Positions 34,069 to 42,309 of a stretch of 64,000 nucleotides of DNA are shown here, one piece after another; the first letter of the stretch is position 1; each line of letters begins with the position of its first letter. Position numbers and translations under genes: made by a program. The DNA is taken from positions 1 through 64,000 of the forward strand of contig NZ_JAALAA010000007.1 of NCBI RefSeq assembly GCF_011045035.1, written 5' to 3'. The notes beneath the pieces are model-generated. The model was given only the letters and a program-made list of their open reading frames with translations. It was not told the origin of the DNA and did not search any database. This DNA comes from Nocardioides turkmenicus. GTDB lineage: Bacteria; Actinomycetota; Actinomycetes; Propionibacteriales; Nocardioidaceae.

Positions 34069-35098
34069 AGGGGAGGACCGCAGGCGAGGACGCCTCCGGG
34101 ATCAGCACGCGCGGGGTCGCGGTGGCCGAGGTGTCGAGGGCCCAGACGTCGCTGACCGGTTCGTCCTCACGGGCCAGGCCGTAGAGGACGGTGTCGTCGT
34201 CGAGCCACTCGATCTGGTCGTCGATGCTGTGCGTCTCGCCGGTGAGCACGGTGCGCTCGCCCGTGGCGAGATCGAGGACGGCGGGCGTCCAGCGGGTCCC
34301 GTCATCGACCGCCTCCTTGAAGGCGATCCGGGTGCCGTCGGGGGAGAGCGAGGGGCACTCGACGTGGTCGGCGACCGTGGTCAGGGAGCGTGCGGCGAGG
34401 TCGCCCCGGGCGAGGTAGGTCCGTCCGCCGGTGGCGACGGTGGCGTAGAAGGTGCGGTCGTCGTCGGCGAAGGTGACGCCCCAGATGTTGCGGTCGACGG
34501 GGGCGACCCGGCGGCCGTCGATGACGAGCCTGAACTTCTCCAGGTTCCCGTAGCTCGCCCCGCCGATCCGGCGGATGACCGTGCGCGTCGAGAACCCGCT
34601 GACCATGTAGGAGTCGCCGTTGACGAACACCGTCGAGGAGACCAGCTTCCCGTCGGGCGAGATCCGCGTGCGGCTCGGCAGGCCGGGCAGGTCGATCCCG
34701 TCGACCTCGCGCCAGGCCTTGCCCGGGGACGAGGTGGCCAGGTCGGTCGCCCGGTAGCGGCTGACCACGCCGCGCTCGGTGGCCAGGCACGACACCGAGC
34801 CGGCCCGCGCGTGGACCCGGTCGCAGCTCAGGTCGGTCAGCGCCCGGGCCCCACCGGGGTCGGACAGGGACACCGCGCCGACGTGGCCGTAGTCGGCGTC
34901 GCGCCCGGTGTGCCGGAAGAGGATCCGGGGCCCCTGCTCGACCCGCGTCATGGAGGTGGTCGTCGCGTCGGTCGCCTTCGACGTACGCCGGTCGTTCTCG
35001 GCGATCGCCGAGAGGGCGTACGCCGTCATGCCCGCCGTGACGAGCACGACGACGGCACCGAAGACGGCCGTGCGCTGCTTGGCCCAGGCCGTCCTCAC
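34067..35098 (-). CDS. Membrane-anchored TolB/PD40-like beta-propeller protein
   Basis: A 343-residue protein with one N-terminal transmembrane helix (AVFGAVVVLVTAGMTAYAL) and an extracytoplasmic propeller. SPDGKLVSSTVFVNG, FADDDRTFYATVATGGRTYLARGDL, LSPDGTRIAFKEAVDDGTRWTPAVLDLATG and WLDDDTVLYGLAREDEPVSDVWALD are TolB/PD40-like blades. The GTG at 35098 overlaps the stop of the upstream MFS gene by four bases, indicating coupling. The function is unknown; such proteins are common in actinobacterial glycan loci. Confidence 0.75.
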   Translation of the reverse strand: MRTAWAKQRTAVFGAVVVLVTAGMTAYALSAIAENDRRTSKATDATTTSMTRVEQGPRILFRHTGRDADYGHVGAVSLSDPGGARALTDLSCDRVHARAGSVSCLATERGVVSRYRATDLATSSPGKAWREVDGIDLPGLPSRTRISPDGKLVSSTVFVNGDSYMVSGFSTRTVIRRIGGASYGNLEKFRLVIDGRRVAPVDRNIWGVTFADDDRTFYATVATGGRTYLARGDLAARSLTTVADHVECPSLSPDGTRIAFKEAVDDGTRWTPAVLDLATGERTVLTGETHSIDDQIEWLDDDTVLYGLAREDEPVSDVWALDTSATATPRVLIPEASSPAVLP

Positions 35099-36339
35099 CG
35101 TGCCGCCCTCCGTAGCACGGCGAGGCCGGCCGGGATCGCGGTGACCAGCACCGCGCAGACGGCGAGCATCGCGACCCGGGGGCCGACGGCGTACCAGAGC
35201 AGGCCGAAGCCGGTGGCCGCCACGAGCCGGGCGAGCGCGACCGCGGTCTGGGCGGTGGCGATGCCGCTGGCGCGTACGGTCTCGGGGACCAGTTGTCCGG
35301 CCACGGCGGCCAGGGTGCCGTCGGTCGCGGCGTAGAAGACGCCGAGGAGGAGCACCGCGGCGCACGTCGTCCAGAGCGCGCCGGAGCCGGTCGCGGCGCA
35401 CAGGTAGGCCGCCGCGAGCGGCAGGTGGCCGAGCACGAGGACCCGGACCCGTCCGACGCGGTCCGCGAGCCGGCCCATCGGCACGGCGAGAGCGAGGTAG
35501 GCGAGGTTGGTGCCGACGTAGAGGACCGGGAACCACTGCGCTGCGAAGCCGCCGGTCTCCAGCAGCGCCAGGTAGACGAAGCCGTCGCCGACGGTGAGCA
35601 GGGCGAGTACGCCGGACACGCCGGTCAGGCGGAGGAGGCCCGGGGTGAGGGCGGCGCGCCACGGCACCTTCGGGCGTGCGGCGCGGCCGGAGACGACCCG
35701 GCGGACGGCCCCGGTGCGGAACGGGACGAAGAAGGCCATCGTGGCCACCCCGAGGACGGCGAAGCCGAGCGAGACGACCAGGACGGTGTCGTAGCCGTCG
35801 GCGATCCGCCACAGGATCACGAAGGCGAGCAGCGGCCCGAGGGTCGCCCCGATCGTGTCCAGCGCCCGGTGGACGCCGAAGCTGCGGCCGAGGTGCGCGG
35901 GGTCGCTGGAGGCGGCGATCATCGCGTCACGCGGGGCGGTGCGTACGCCCTTGCCGACCCGGTCCAGCGAGATCGCCGCCGAGATCGTGCCGAAGCCGCC
36001 GGCGAAGATCAGCCCGAGCCGCGCGACGGCGCTCATCGCGTAGCCCGCCAGCGCCACCGGCTGCGGCCGGTCGGTGCGGTCGGCGGCCCAGCCGGCCGCG
36101 ATCCGCACCAGCGAGGAGACGCCCTGGTAGAGCCCGTCGATGAGCCCGTACGCCACCGGCGAGAGCCCCACCACCGCGGTCAGGTAGAGCGGCAGGATGG
36201 CCGCGACCGACTCCGAGGAGATGTCGGTGAGCAGGCTGACGATGCCGAGGGTGACGACCGTGCGGGAGACCCGCCCGCCGGAACGCCGCGGCTCGGCACC
36301 GGTGCTGGTGGCGGGTCGGTCGCTGAGAGAGAGGTACAC
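35095..36339 (-). CDS. Major facilitator superfamily transporter
   Basis: A 414-residue protein with about twelve hydrophobic helices. The loop between helices 2 and 3 is RIAAGWAADRTDRPQPVALAGYAMSA, and the matching loop in the second half is VPMGRLADRVGRVRVLVLG, both MFS motif A. LDRVGKGVRTAPRDAMIAASS resembles the fosmidomycin-resistance/sugar exporter-like subgroup. The GTG start at 36339 is the first in frame. It lies in a minus-strand group of four envelope genes. The substrate is unknown; export of a small molecule is likely. Confidence 0.83.
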   Translation of the reverse strand: MYLSLSDRPATSTGAEPRRSGGRVSRTVVTLGIVSLLTDISSESVAAILPLYLTAVVGLSPVAYGLIDGLYQGVSSLVRIAAGWAADRTDRPQPVALAGYAMSAVARLGLIFAGGFGTISAAISLDRVGKGVRTAPRDAMIAASSDPAHLGRSFGVHRALDTIGATLGPLLAFVILWRIADGYDTVLVVSLGFAVLGVATMAFFVPFRTGAVRRVVSGRAARPKVPWRAALTPGLLRLTGVSGVLALLTVGDGFVYLALLETGGFAAQWFPVLYVGTNLAYLALAVPMGRLADRVGRVRVLVLGHLPLAAAYLCAATGSGALWTTCAAVLLLGVFYAATDGTLAAVAGQLVPETVRASGIATAQTAVALARLVAATGFGLLWYAVGPRVAMLAVCAVLVTAIPAGLAVLRRAAR

Positions 36340-36345
36340 CGGCGC

Positions 36346-37074
36346 TCAGGTCTTCGTGCGGAGGACGGAGTAGAGGCTGAAGTCGACCGTGCGGCTGCCG
36401 GTGCGGGTGACCGTGACGCTGACCGACTCCTCGCCGCGCTGCAGCGACATCGCCGGAGCGTTCTCGACCGAGGTGGTGCCGACCTCCTCGAACCCGTGCT
36501 GCGCGAGGCGGGTCCGGTAATGGCGGAGTACGTCACAGGGTCGCCGGCAGCTCGCGGTCAGCGCCACCTGGAGCGCGCCCTTGCTGGGCGAGACGCTGGA
36601 GACGTCGACGGTGGTGCGTGCCGGCGCCGCGAGGGCGGTCGGGTAGCCGGCCACCAGGGCACCCTTGCGGACCGCCTGCTTCGGCAGCGGGTCCGAGACC
36701 AGCGCCGCCGCCTTGGTGCGCGGCTTCTCGGTGAGCCCCGGAAGACCCGACTCGGACGGGGTCGAGGCCGCCTCGGGCAGCGCCTCGGTCGCGGGCTCGG
36801 GGTCCGACTTCCGGCCCGGCCCCGAGCCCGATCCCGACCCTGAGGCGGAAGACCCGGGCTCGGTGCTCGCGTCGGCCCTCGGCGAGCCCGACCGGGACGC
36901 CGAGGCGCCCGTCAGGCTCCCGCCGTCCTCGCCGGACGAGGAGTCCGCGAAGCGGCCGGGCACCCAGAAGATCGTGACGCCGACGAGCACGCCGAGCAGC
37001 ACGAGGAGGGCGAGGCGCTTGAGGTTCACGGGACCAGTCGACGCGCAGCGGAGCCGGGTCGCGAGCGTTGGCAC
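36346..37074 (-). CDS. Membrane-anchored protein of unknown function with Ser/Gly/Pro-rich linker
   Basis: A 242-residue protein that I do not recognise. One transmembrane helix (LALLVLLGVLVGVTIFWVPG) is followed by a low-complexity Ser/Gly/Pro/Glu spacer of about 80 residues and a C-terminal globular domain with two cysteines (SCRRPCDVLRHYRTRLAQHGFEEVGTT...). The topology suggests an external domain held away from the membrane. Start uncertain: GTG 37074 or GTG 37029; the latter lies 55 nt after the 14-bp motif shared with the LCP gene. It ends 6 bp before the MFS gene and is probably in one operon with it. Confidence 0.65.
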   Translation of the reverse strand: MPTLATRLRCASTGPVNLKRLALLVLLGVLVGVTIFWVPGRFADSSSGEDGGSLTGASASRSGSPRADASTEPGSSASGSGSGSGPGRKSDPEPATEALPEAASTPSESGLPGLTEKPRTKAAALVSDPLPKQAVRKGALVAGYPTALAAPARTTVDVSSVSPSKGALQVALTASCRRPCDVLRHYRTRLAQHGFEEVGTTSVENAPAMSLQRGEESVSVTVTRTGSRTVDFSLYSVLRTKT

Positions 37075-37083
37075 GGCCGCGTA

Positions 37084-37097
37084 CTCAATTTCAGGCA
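37084..37097 (-). promoter_or_regulatory. 14-bp motif TGCCTGAAATTGAG (copy 2)
   Basis: Identical to 31781-31794 and in the same orientation relative to the downstream minus-strand gene. A shared promoter or operator is the simplest reading. Confidence 0.5.
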
Positions 37098-37193
37098 GCC
37101 TGCCCGACCGGCGGCGGTCCGTCGAGGCGAGGCGTGCGACGTTGCGGTGGCCGGGAACCGTCCCGGCCGTAGCATCCCGGGGGACGGGCCACG

Positions 37194-38768
37194 TTGAACA
37201 CCGCCGACTTTCTTCTCGAGCTAGCGCCCGAGGAATCGATCGCGCTCGCCGAAGCGGGTCGCGAGTACTCCTTCGCGGAACTGCGAGCCAGCGTGTCCGT
37301 GCTCATCGGACGCCTCTCCGTGCTCGGACTGACTCCGGGCACACCGGTCGGGATCATGGCGCCCAACGGGCTGTTCTGGGTCTCGGCCTACCTCGCGGCG
37401 CTCCGGATGGGCCTGGTCGTGGTGCCGCTGGCGGTCACGCTTCCGACCGAGGAGGTCGTGGCCCGGGTGCGGTGGGTCGGTGCGGACGCCCTGCTGGTCG
37501 GACGCGCCCAGGCGGAGGCGCTGCGGCTGAGCCTGCCCCGGACCCTGCCGGTCGTCGTGGAGCGGAAGGAGCGGCTGGTCCCCAAGCCGCGATCGGCGCC
37601 GATCGAGCTGCCCGATGCGGTCGACGTCGACCCCGACCAGGACGCGCTCTACATGTTCACGTCCGGCACAACCGGCGACCCGCGCGCGGTGCGGCTCACC
37701 CATCGCAACATCCAGGCCAACACGACCTCGATCCTCGGCTACCTCGACATCACCTCGACGGACCGGATGCTGGTCGTGCTGCCCTTCACGTACGTCTTCG
37801 GGCTCTCGCTGCTGCACACCCATCTGCGCGCCGGCGCCGCGATGGTCATCCAGCCGACGTTCGTCTTCCCGCAGGCCGTGGTGGACCGGATGGTGTCCGC
37901 GCGCTGCACGGGTTTCGCCGGCGTACCGTCGACGTTCGGGATGCTGCTGCGCAACAGCACCTTCGGCTCGGTCGCGATCCCGTCGTTGCGGACGATCCAG
38001 CAGGCCGGCGGCCGGCTGGCGCCCGCGCTGGTCGAGCAGATGGCGCAGGCCCAGCCACAGGCGCGGGTCTTCGTGATGTACGGCGCGACCGAGGCCACCG
38101 CCCGGCTCTCCTACCTCCCGCCCGAGGAGCTCGCCCGGCGGCCGGGGTCGATCGGCCGCGGCATCCCGGGTGTGGACCTGCGGGTGCTCGACCGAGACGG
38201 GGTGCACGTCGCACCCGGTGAGGTCGGCGAGATCTGGGCCGGTGGCGCGAACGTCTCGCCCGGCTACCTCGACGACCCGGAGGCCACGGCCCGCAAGATG
38301 CCCGGCGGGATGCTGCGTACCGGGGATCTGGCGAAGGTCGACGAGGACGGCTACATCTACGTGGTCGACCGGGTCGAGGACTTCATCAAGTCGCGGGAGC
38401 ATCGGATTTCGAGCCAGGACGTCGAGTCCGCGGCACTCGCCATCCCCGATGTCGTCGCGGCAGCTGCGGTCGGGCTTCCAGACGACACGGCAGGCGAGCG
38501 GGTCGAGCTGGTCGTGGTCCGTCGGCGCGGCTCAGGGCTGCTCGTCGCCGACGTCATGGCGCACTGTCGCGACCATCTTTCAAGGCACATGGTGCCCGAG
38601 GTCGTCCGCATCGTCGATGCGCTGCCGCTCGACGCGAACGGAAAGGTGATCAAGCGGGAGGTACGCGCCATGTGCCTGAGGTTGGCGGAAGGACTGTCCG
38701 GCGCGGTGGAGCGCATCGGCGCCACCGATGTCGACGACGACAGTGTCGGTGGCGTCAAGGTGAGCTGA
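37194..38768 (+). CDS. Class I adenylate-forming enzyme (acyl-CoA/acyl-ACP ligase, DltA-like setting)
   Basis: A 524-residue AMP-binding enzyme that activates a carboxylate as acyl-AMP and passes it to CoA or a carrier protein. The P-loop is YMFTSGTTGDPRAVRLTHRNI, the A4/A5 region is RVFVMYGATEATARLSYLP, A7 is LRTGDLAKVDEDGYIYVVDRVEDFIK and the catalytic Lys lies in LDANGKVIKREV. The TTG at 37194 follows a purine-rich stretch. It is followed two bases later by a membrane-anchored SGNH protein and then a holo-ACP synthase gene, an arrangement that suggests acyl transfer through an ACP to an exported glycan rather than catabolism. Confidence 0.85.
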   Translation: MNTADFLLELAPEESIALAEAGREYSFAELRASVSVLIGRLSVLGLTPGTPVGIMAPNGLFWVSAYLAALRMGLVVVPLAVTLPTEEVVARVRWVGADALLVGRAQAEALRLSLPRTLPVVVERKERLVPKPRSAPIELPDAVDVDPDQDALYMFTSGTTGDPRAVRLTHRNIQANTTSILGYLDITSTDRMLVVLPFTYVFGLSLLHTHLRAGAAMVIQPTFVFPQAVVDRMVSARCTGFAGVPSTFGMLLRNSTFGSVAIPSLRTIQQAGGRLAPALVEQMAQAQPQARVFVMYGATEATARLSYLPPEELARRPGSIGRGIPGVDLRVLDRDGVHVAPGEVGEIWAGGANVSPGYLDDPEATARKMPGGMLRTGDLAKVDEDGYIYVVDRVEDFIKSREHRISSQDVESAALAIPDVVAAAAVGLPDDTAGERVELVVVRRRGSGLLVADVMAHCRDHLSRHMVPEVVRIVDALPLDANGKVIKREVRAMCLRLAEGLSGAVERIGATDVDDDSVGGVKVS

Positions 38769-38769
38769 G

Positions 38770-39645
38770 ATGGCGGAGCGGACGGTCCCCGCATCGGTGA
38801 GGTTTCTGGCCGGCATCTGGGCAGCGGTCCTGGTCATCGTGATCGCAATGGCCGGGACGTGGCTGGTGAGGAGTCCAGGGGTGAACGAACCGATCGAGGT
38901 CGTGTGGCCATCCGAGGCCGAGCTGCGAGCTGTGGGAAAGACCAAGGTGTTCTTCGGGCACCAGTCGGTGGGGACGAACATCCTCGACGGGGTCGGGAGG
39001 ATGTACGCCGGCGCCTCGCTGCCCGCACCGGTCTTCGCGGATTTCTCCGCCGTCGGGGAGGCGGAGGGCGCGACGTTCATACATGCCCATCTGGGGGTCA
39101 ACGGTGATCCGCGCAGCAAGTTCGCGGCGTTCGCAGACGTGATGGACGGCCCGGCCGCGAGAGACGTTGACGTGGCGTTGATGAAGCTCTGCTACGCCGA
39201 CATCACGGCGGCTAGCGATGTGCGCGCCGTTTTCGACGCGTATGTGTCGACGATGGCCGAGGTCGAAGAGGCCCACCCGGACGTACGTTTCCTCTACACG
39301 ACCGCGCCGCTCACCGCCGACCGCAACTGGGAGTCGAAGATCAAGGCGGCGCTCGGGCACGACGACGGCATGGGGCCGGCAGACAATGTCGCCAGGGAGC
39401 GCTACAACGCGTTGATCCGGGAGAAGTACGCCTCGACCGGCCGTCTCGTCGACATCGCCGCCGTCGAATCGGCGGGTACCGAGGAACGTAGCCAGGACGG
39501 CAACGTCTACTACGTCCTCAACGAGAACCTGACGTTCGACCGTGGTCATCTCAACGAGGCGGGCTCGGAGGCGGTCGCCGCGGAACTCCTCACGATGGTC
39601 GCAGCCAACAGTTCGGTCGCACGGGATCACGACGACGGACGGTGA
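38770..39645 (+). CDS. Membrane-anchored SGNH/GDSL-like hydrolase or acyltransferase
   Basis: A 291-residue protein with an N-terminal transmembrane helix (FLAGIWAAVLVIVIAMAGTWLV). VFFGHQSVGTNILDGVG near residues 60-76 holds the probable nucleophile Ser, and LTFDRGHLNEAGSEAVAAELL near the end gives the catalytic Asp/His pair, as in SGNH enzymes. LMKLCYADITAASD may be the block II region. It starts two bases after the ligase stop. By analogy with DltD, an SGNH protein anchored outside the membrane, it could move or remove acyl groups on a surface glycan (inference). Confidence 0.75.
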   Translation: MAERTVPASVRFLAGIWAAVLVIVIAMAGTWLVRSPGVNEPIEVVWPSEAELRAVGKTKVFFGHQSVGTNILDGVGRMYAGASLPAPVFADFSAVGEAEGATFIHAHLGVNGDPRSKFAAFADVMDGPAARDVDVALMKLCYADITAASDVRAVFDAYVSTMAEVEEAHPDVRFLYTTAPLTADRNWESKIKAALGHDDGMGPADNVARERYNALIREKYASTGRLVDIAAVESAGTEERSQDGNVYYVLNENLTFDRGHLNEAGSEAVAAELLTMVAANSSVARDHDDGR

Positions 39646-39652
39646 CAAGCCG

Positions 39653-40050
39653 ATGAGTCTGCAGGGGGTCGGGGTCGACGTCGCCGACATCAGGCGCTTC
39701 GCACGGCTCCTGGCGATGCGTGGGTCGGGGTTCGCGGTGCGGTGGTTCACCGACGCCGAGATCGCCCAGTGCATGGCCGCGGCGACCCCCGCCACGGCTT
39801 TCGCGATGCGGTACGCAGCCAAGGAGGCCGTCTGGAAGGCGCTCGGTCCGGCGAATGGTCCGGGCCGCTGCCGTGGCGGGGGATCACCGTGCTCGAGGAC
39901 GCTCCCGGATCTCTGTCGGTCAGCCTCGCGGGCCCGGCGGCCGAGCTCGCGGCTCTCGCCGGCGTCACCGCGGTGCGTGTCGCGACCGTGCCCGGGCCCC
40001 GGATGGCCATCGCCACCGCCGTCGCCGACGGAGCCCCGGATGCGAGGTGA
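39653..40050 (+). pseudogene. acpS: Holo-ACP synthase with a -1 frameshift
   Basis: 4'-phosphopantetheinyl transferase broken by one missing base. The first frame gives MSLQGVGVDVADIRRFARLLA and MRYAAKEAVWKALGP, which are the metal-binding Asp and the KEAxxKA motif. At about 39848-39852 the reading jumps to the other frame, which continues GEWSGPLPWRGITVLED and ends RMAIATAVADGA. Adding one G after CCG at 39850 restores a normal protein of about 132 residues. Either the gene is dead or the base is a sequence error. It is the third gene of the ligase-SGNH unit and would load an acyl carrier protein such as that at 46243. Confidence 0.8.
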
Positions 40051-40157
40051 GCATGCCCGGCGGTGGGGTGGATCGAGTGATCTCTTCGTCTCGGTTGTCT
40101 GTCGCGGACTGTTCCTTCGGGGTTGGGGTGGGCCGCCGACCCTTTCCTTGAGGGTGT

Positions 40158-40244
40158 TCTCGCCGGCCCCCGGAGTAAAGGACGGCCTTCGGCCGCCGGC
40201 TTCGCCGGCCGCTTCGCGGTCCTTGACACCGGGGTCCGGCGAGA
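40158..40244. repeat. Long imperfect palindrome at left side of HNH unit
   Basis: TCTCGCCGG...GGAGTAAAGGAC pairs with GTCCTTGACACC...CCGGCGAGA over most of 87 bp, with a GC-rich inner stem. It stands between the acpS remnant and the left inverted repeat. In the rest of the 361-bp gap before the HNH gene I see only a probable -10 (TAGAAT, 40367-40372). Confidence 0.7.
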
Positions 40245-40248
40245 AAAG

Positions 40249-40273
40249 ATTTGGCTGGCTATCGGGGCGGCGG
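40249..40273 (+). repeat. Left inverted repeat of DUF222-HNH unit
   Basis: ATTTGGCTGGCTATCGGG (40249-40266) is the exact reverse complement of 41922-41939; with one mismatch the pairing extends to 25 bp (CGGCGG). It marks the left border of the HNH gene unit. Confidence 0.85.
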
Positions 40274-40411
40274 CCCGGGTGTGACGCAGCAGAAGAGGGT
40301 CGTTCGCTGACCGCGAAAGTAGGAGTTGACCTGGGAAAATAGGTTCTCCCGGAGGTGGTTCCGGAGTAGAATAAGGACCATCACAGCACACCCCTTGAAG
40401 GCGGGAGAGCG

Positions 40412-41686
40412 ATGAGTCTCGGGAGCGGGATCGACCACTGGGGAACCAACCCCAGCGACTCGATCGACGCTGCCCTGACGGCCATCGAATCCTCCGTCCA
40501 AGACCTGCTCGCCACCGACCCCGCCTATTGGCGGACCGGGCAGAAGAAAGACCTCCTCGAACGGCTCGAGAAGCTGCAGGCCCAACAGGCCGCGTTGAAG
40601 CTCCGAGTGCTCGCGTTGGCCGGTGATATCGCCGAGGAGACCGGGGCCAAGGACGCCTCGGGGTGGCTGCGGACCGAGCTGCTGGTCGACAAGGCGGTGG
40701 CCCGTGCCCAGGTCAAGCTGGCTGCTGGGGTCGCGAAGTACGACCTCGTGGCCGCTGGCCTGGCCGACGGTGTGGTCTCCTTGGACAAGGCCCGGGTGAT
40801 CACCACGGCCCTCGACAAGATCGACAACGATCCGGTCGCCAGCGCCGAGGACCTGGTGCTGGCTGAGAAGCTCCTGATCGACTACGCCACCCAGTTGACC
40901 GCCAACGAACTCCGCATCATCGGCAAGCAGATCCTGCGCGAGATCGACCCCGCCCGGTTCGAGGACGCCGAAGCCAAAGCACTCCTCGCTGAGGAAGAAC
41001 GCGCCCAGCAGAAGACCGCGTTGCGCGTGTGGGACAACCATGACGGCACCATCGGGTTCGACGGGGTCCTCCCGACCTCTGTGGGGATGCGGTTCAAGCG
41101 GCTGGTCGAGGCCTACGCCCAACCCCGCAAACAACAGCTCGCCGACAAGGGAGCCCCGCTGCCGCCGTGGGAACGGCTGATGGGCCAAGGCTTCGCCCGG
41201 CTCGTGGAGACCATCGACCCTGCATCCCTGCCCCGTCACGGTGGGGATGCGACCACCATCAACGTCGTGATCAGCCTCGAGGAGCTCCGCAATGACCTCG
41301 GTGCCGCGACCCTGGGCTATGACGAGACCAACGGCACCACGATCTCCGCTGCGGAGGCGCGGCGGATGGCGTGCAACGCGACCATCATCCCCTGGGTCCT
41401 CGGTGGCGACAGCGAAGTCCTCGACGCCGGCCGAGCCAGCAGGCTCTTCCAACCCATCCAACGCAAAGCACTCCGGCTACAGGCCAAGTGCTGCCAGGCC
41501 GAAGGCTGCGACATGCCACCGGAGTGGTGCGACTCCCACCACCTCAACCCCTGGGCTGCCGGCGGCAAGACCAACCTCAAAGACGGGGCATTGTTGTGTC
41601 CCCATCATCACCGCCTGGCGCACCACCCGGCGTACGTCCATGAACGACTACCGGATGGCACCATCAGGTTCACCCGCCGCCCCTGA
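40412..41686 (+). CDS. DUF222 / HNH endonuclease domain protein (13E12 family)
   Basis: A 424-residue protein of the 13E12-repeat family, multicopy in many actinomycetes. Residues about 25-330 are the DUF222 helical domain (SGWLRTELLVDKAVARAQVKLA, GVVSLDKARVITTALDKIDND). Residues about 365-410 are the HNH nuclease: CQAEGCDMPPEWCDSHHLNPWAAGGKTNLKDGALLCPHHHRLAHH, with zinc-type Cys residues and the catalytic His pair intact. GGGAGAG precedes the ATG. The gene is enclosed by 18-bp perfect inverted repeats, so it looks like a mobile or formerly mobile unit. No transposase is present. Confidence 0.87.
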   Translation: MSLGSGIDHWGTNPSDSIDAALTAIESSVQDLLATDPAYWRTGQKKDLLERLEKLQAQQAALKLRVLALAGDIAEETGAKDASGWLRTELLVDKAVARAQVKLAAGVAKYDLVAAGLADGVVSLDKARVITTALDKIDNDPVASAEDLVLAEKLLIDYATQLTANELRIIGKQILREIDPARFEDAEAKALLAEEERAQQKTALRVWDNHDGTIGFDGVLPTSVGMRFKRLVEAYAQPRKQQLADKGAPLPPWERLMGQGFARLVETIDPASLPRHGGDATTINVVISLEELRNDLGAATLGYDETNGTTISAAEARRMACNATIIPWVLGGDSEVLDAGRASRLFQPIQRKALRLQAKCCQAEGCDMPPEWCDSHHLNPWAAGGKTNLKDGALLCPHHHRLAHHPAYVHERLPDGTIRFTRRP

Positions 41687-41736
41687 CCGGCCACCTCTTT
41701 CGATTCACACTCGCCGCTTCCCCGCTGGCCGGGACA

Positions 41737-41783
41737 CTTCCCCACTGCGGTGAAGGTTCCCCGCGCTCCGGATCGTGGGGAAG
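41737..41783. repeat. Inverted repeat CTTCCCCAC / GTGGGGAAG after HNH gene
   Basis: Nine-bp arms at 41737-41745 and 41775-41783, with further TTCCCC/GGGGAA copies between 41718 and 41800. It may terminate the HNH transcript. The 282-bp gap from 41687 to 41968 otherwise shows only the right inverted repeat. Confidence 0.6.
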
Positions 41784-41914
41784 CTCCGCGTGCGTGGGGA
41801 AATCTTCCGGCGAGTGCGGAACTCCTGCCCTGCGGCCACGAGCGTCACGGACCCTGGTCACTGGCCCGGATCCCAAGCCCGTACCCAACCTGAATCTCGC
41901 TGCGCCAAACCCCG

Positions 41915-41939
41915 CCGCCGACCCGATAGCCAGCCAAAT
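41915..41939 (-). repeat. Right inverted repeat of DUF222-HNH unit
   Basis: CCCGATAGCCAGCCAAAT at 41922-41939 is the exact reverse complement of 40249-40266. Outside it, TTCTCGGCGG mirrors the GGCGAGAA outside the left copy, so the borders are similar beyond the perfect core. Confidence 0.85.
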
Positions 41940-41968
41940 TTCTCGGCGGCCACCAGCCCAAAGCGGCT

Positions 41969-42304
41969 TCAGTCCCCCGTAGAACCCTTTCGACGCCCCC
42001 GCCGGATCTCCATGTCGAGCGCGTCGAGGTGCTGGGTCCAGAAGCGGCGGAACTGGTTGAGCCAGGCGTCGACCTCGACCAGGGGACCGGTGTCGAGGGA
42101 GTAGATGCGGCGGGTGCCGTCGGGGCGTACGTTGGCGAAGCCGTGCTCGCGCAGGACCTTGAGCTGCATGGAGACCGCGGGCTGGCGGATGCCGAACTCG
42201 GCGGAGATGGTCTCGACGACCTCGCCGGAGGTGAGGTCGCCGGCGGACAGGAGCTCGAGGATGCGGCGGCGTACGGGGTCGCCGAGGACGTCGAAGGCGT
42301 GCAA
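41969..42304 (-). CDS. ArsR-family transcriptional regulator
   Basis: A 111-residue winged-helix repressor: FDVLGDPVRRRILELLSAGDLTSGEVVETISAEFGIRQPAVSMQLKVLREHGFANVRPDGTRRIYSLD. There are no metal-binding cysteines, so it belongs to the metal-independent group that pairs with SRPBCC proteins. The TTG at 42304 is the most likely start, with GGAG about ten bases upstream and the preceding gene's stop six bases before. It lies downstream of the SRPBCC gene in one operon and probably binds the palindrome at 42964-42983. Confidence 0.82.
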   Translation of the reverse strand: MHAFDVLGDPVRRRILELLSAGDLTSGEVVETISAEFGIRQPAVSMQLKVLREHGFANVRPDGTRRIYSLDTGPLVEVDAWLNQFRRFWTQHLDALDMEIRRGRRKGSTGD

Positions 42305-42309
42305 GCCGG

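Noticed and set aside
40158..41945. Classical insertion sequence
   Set aside because: No transposase; the only gene is a DUF222-HNH protein, and no target-site duplication could be confirmed around the inverted repeats.
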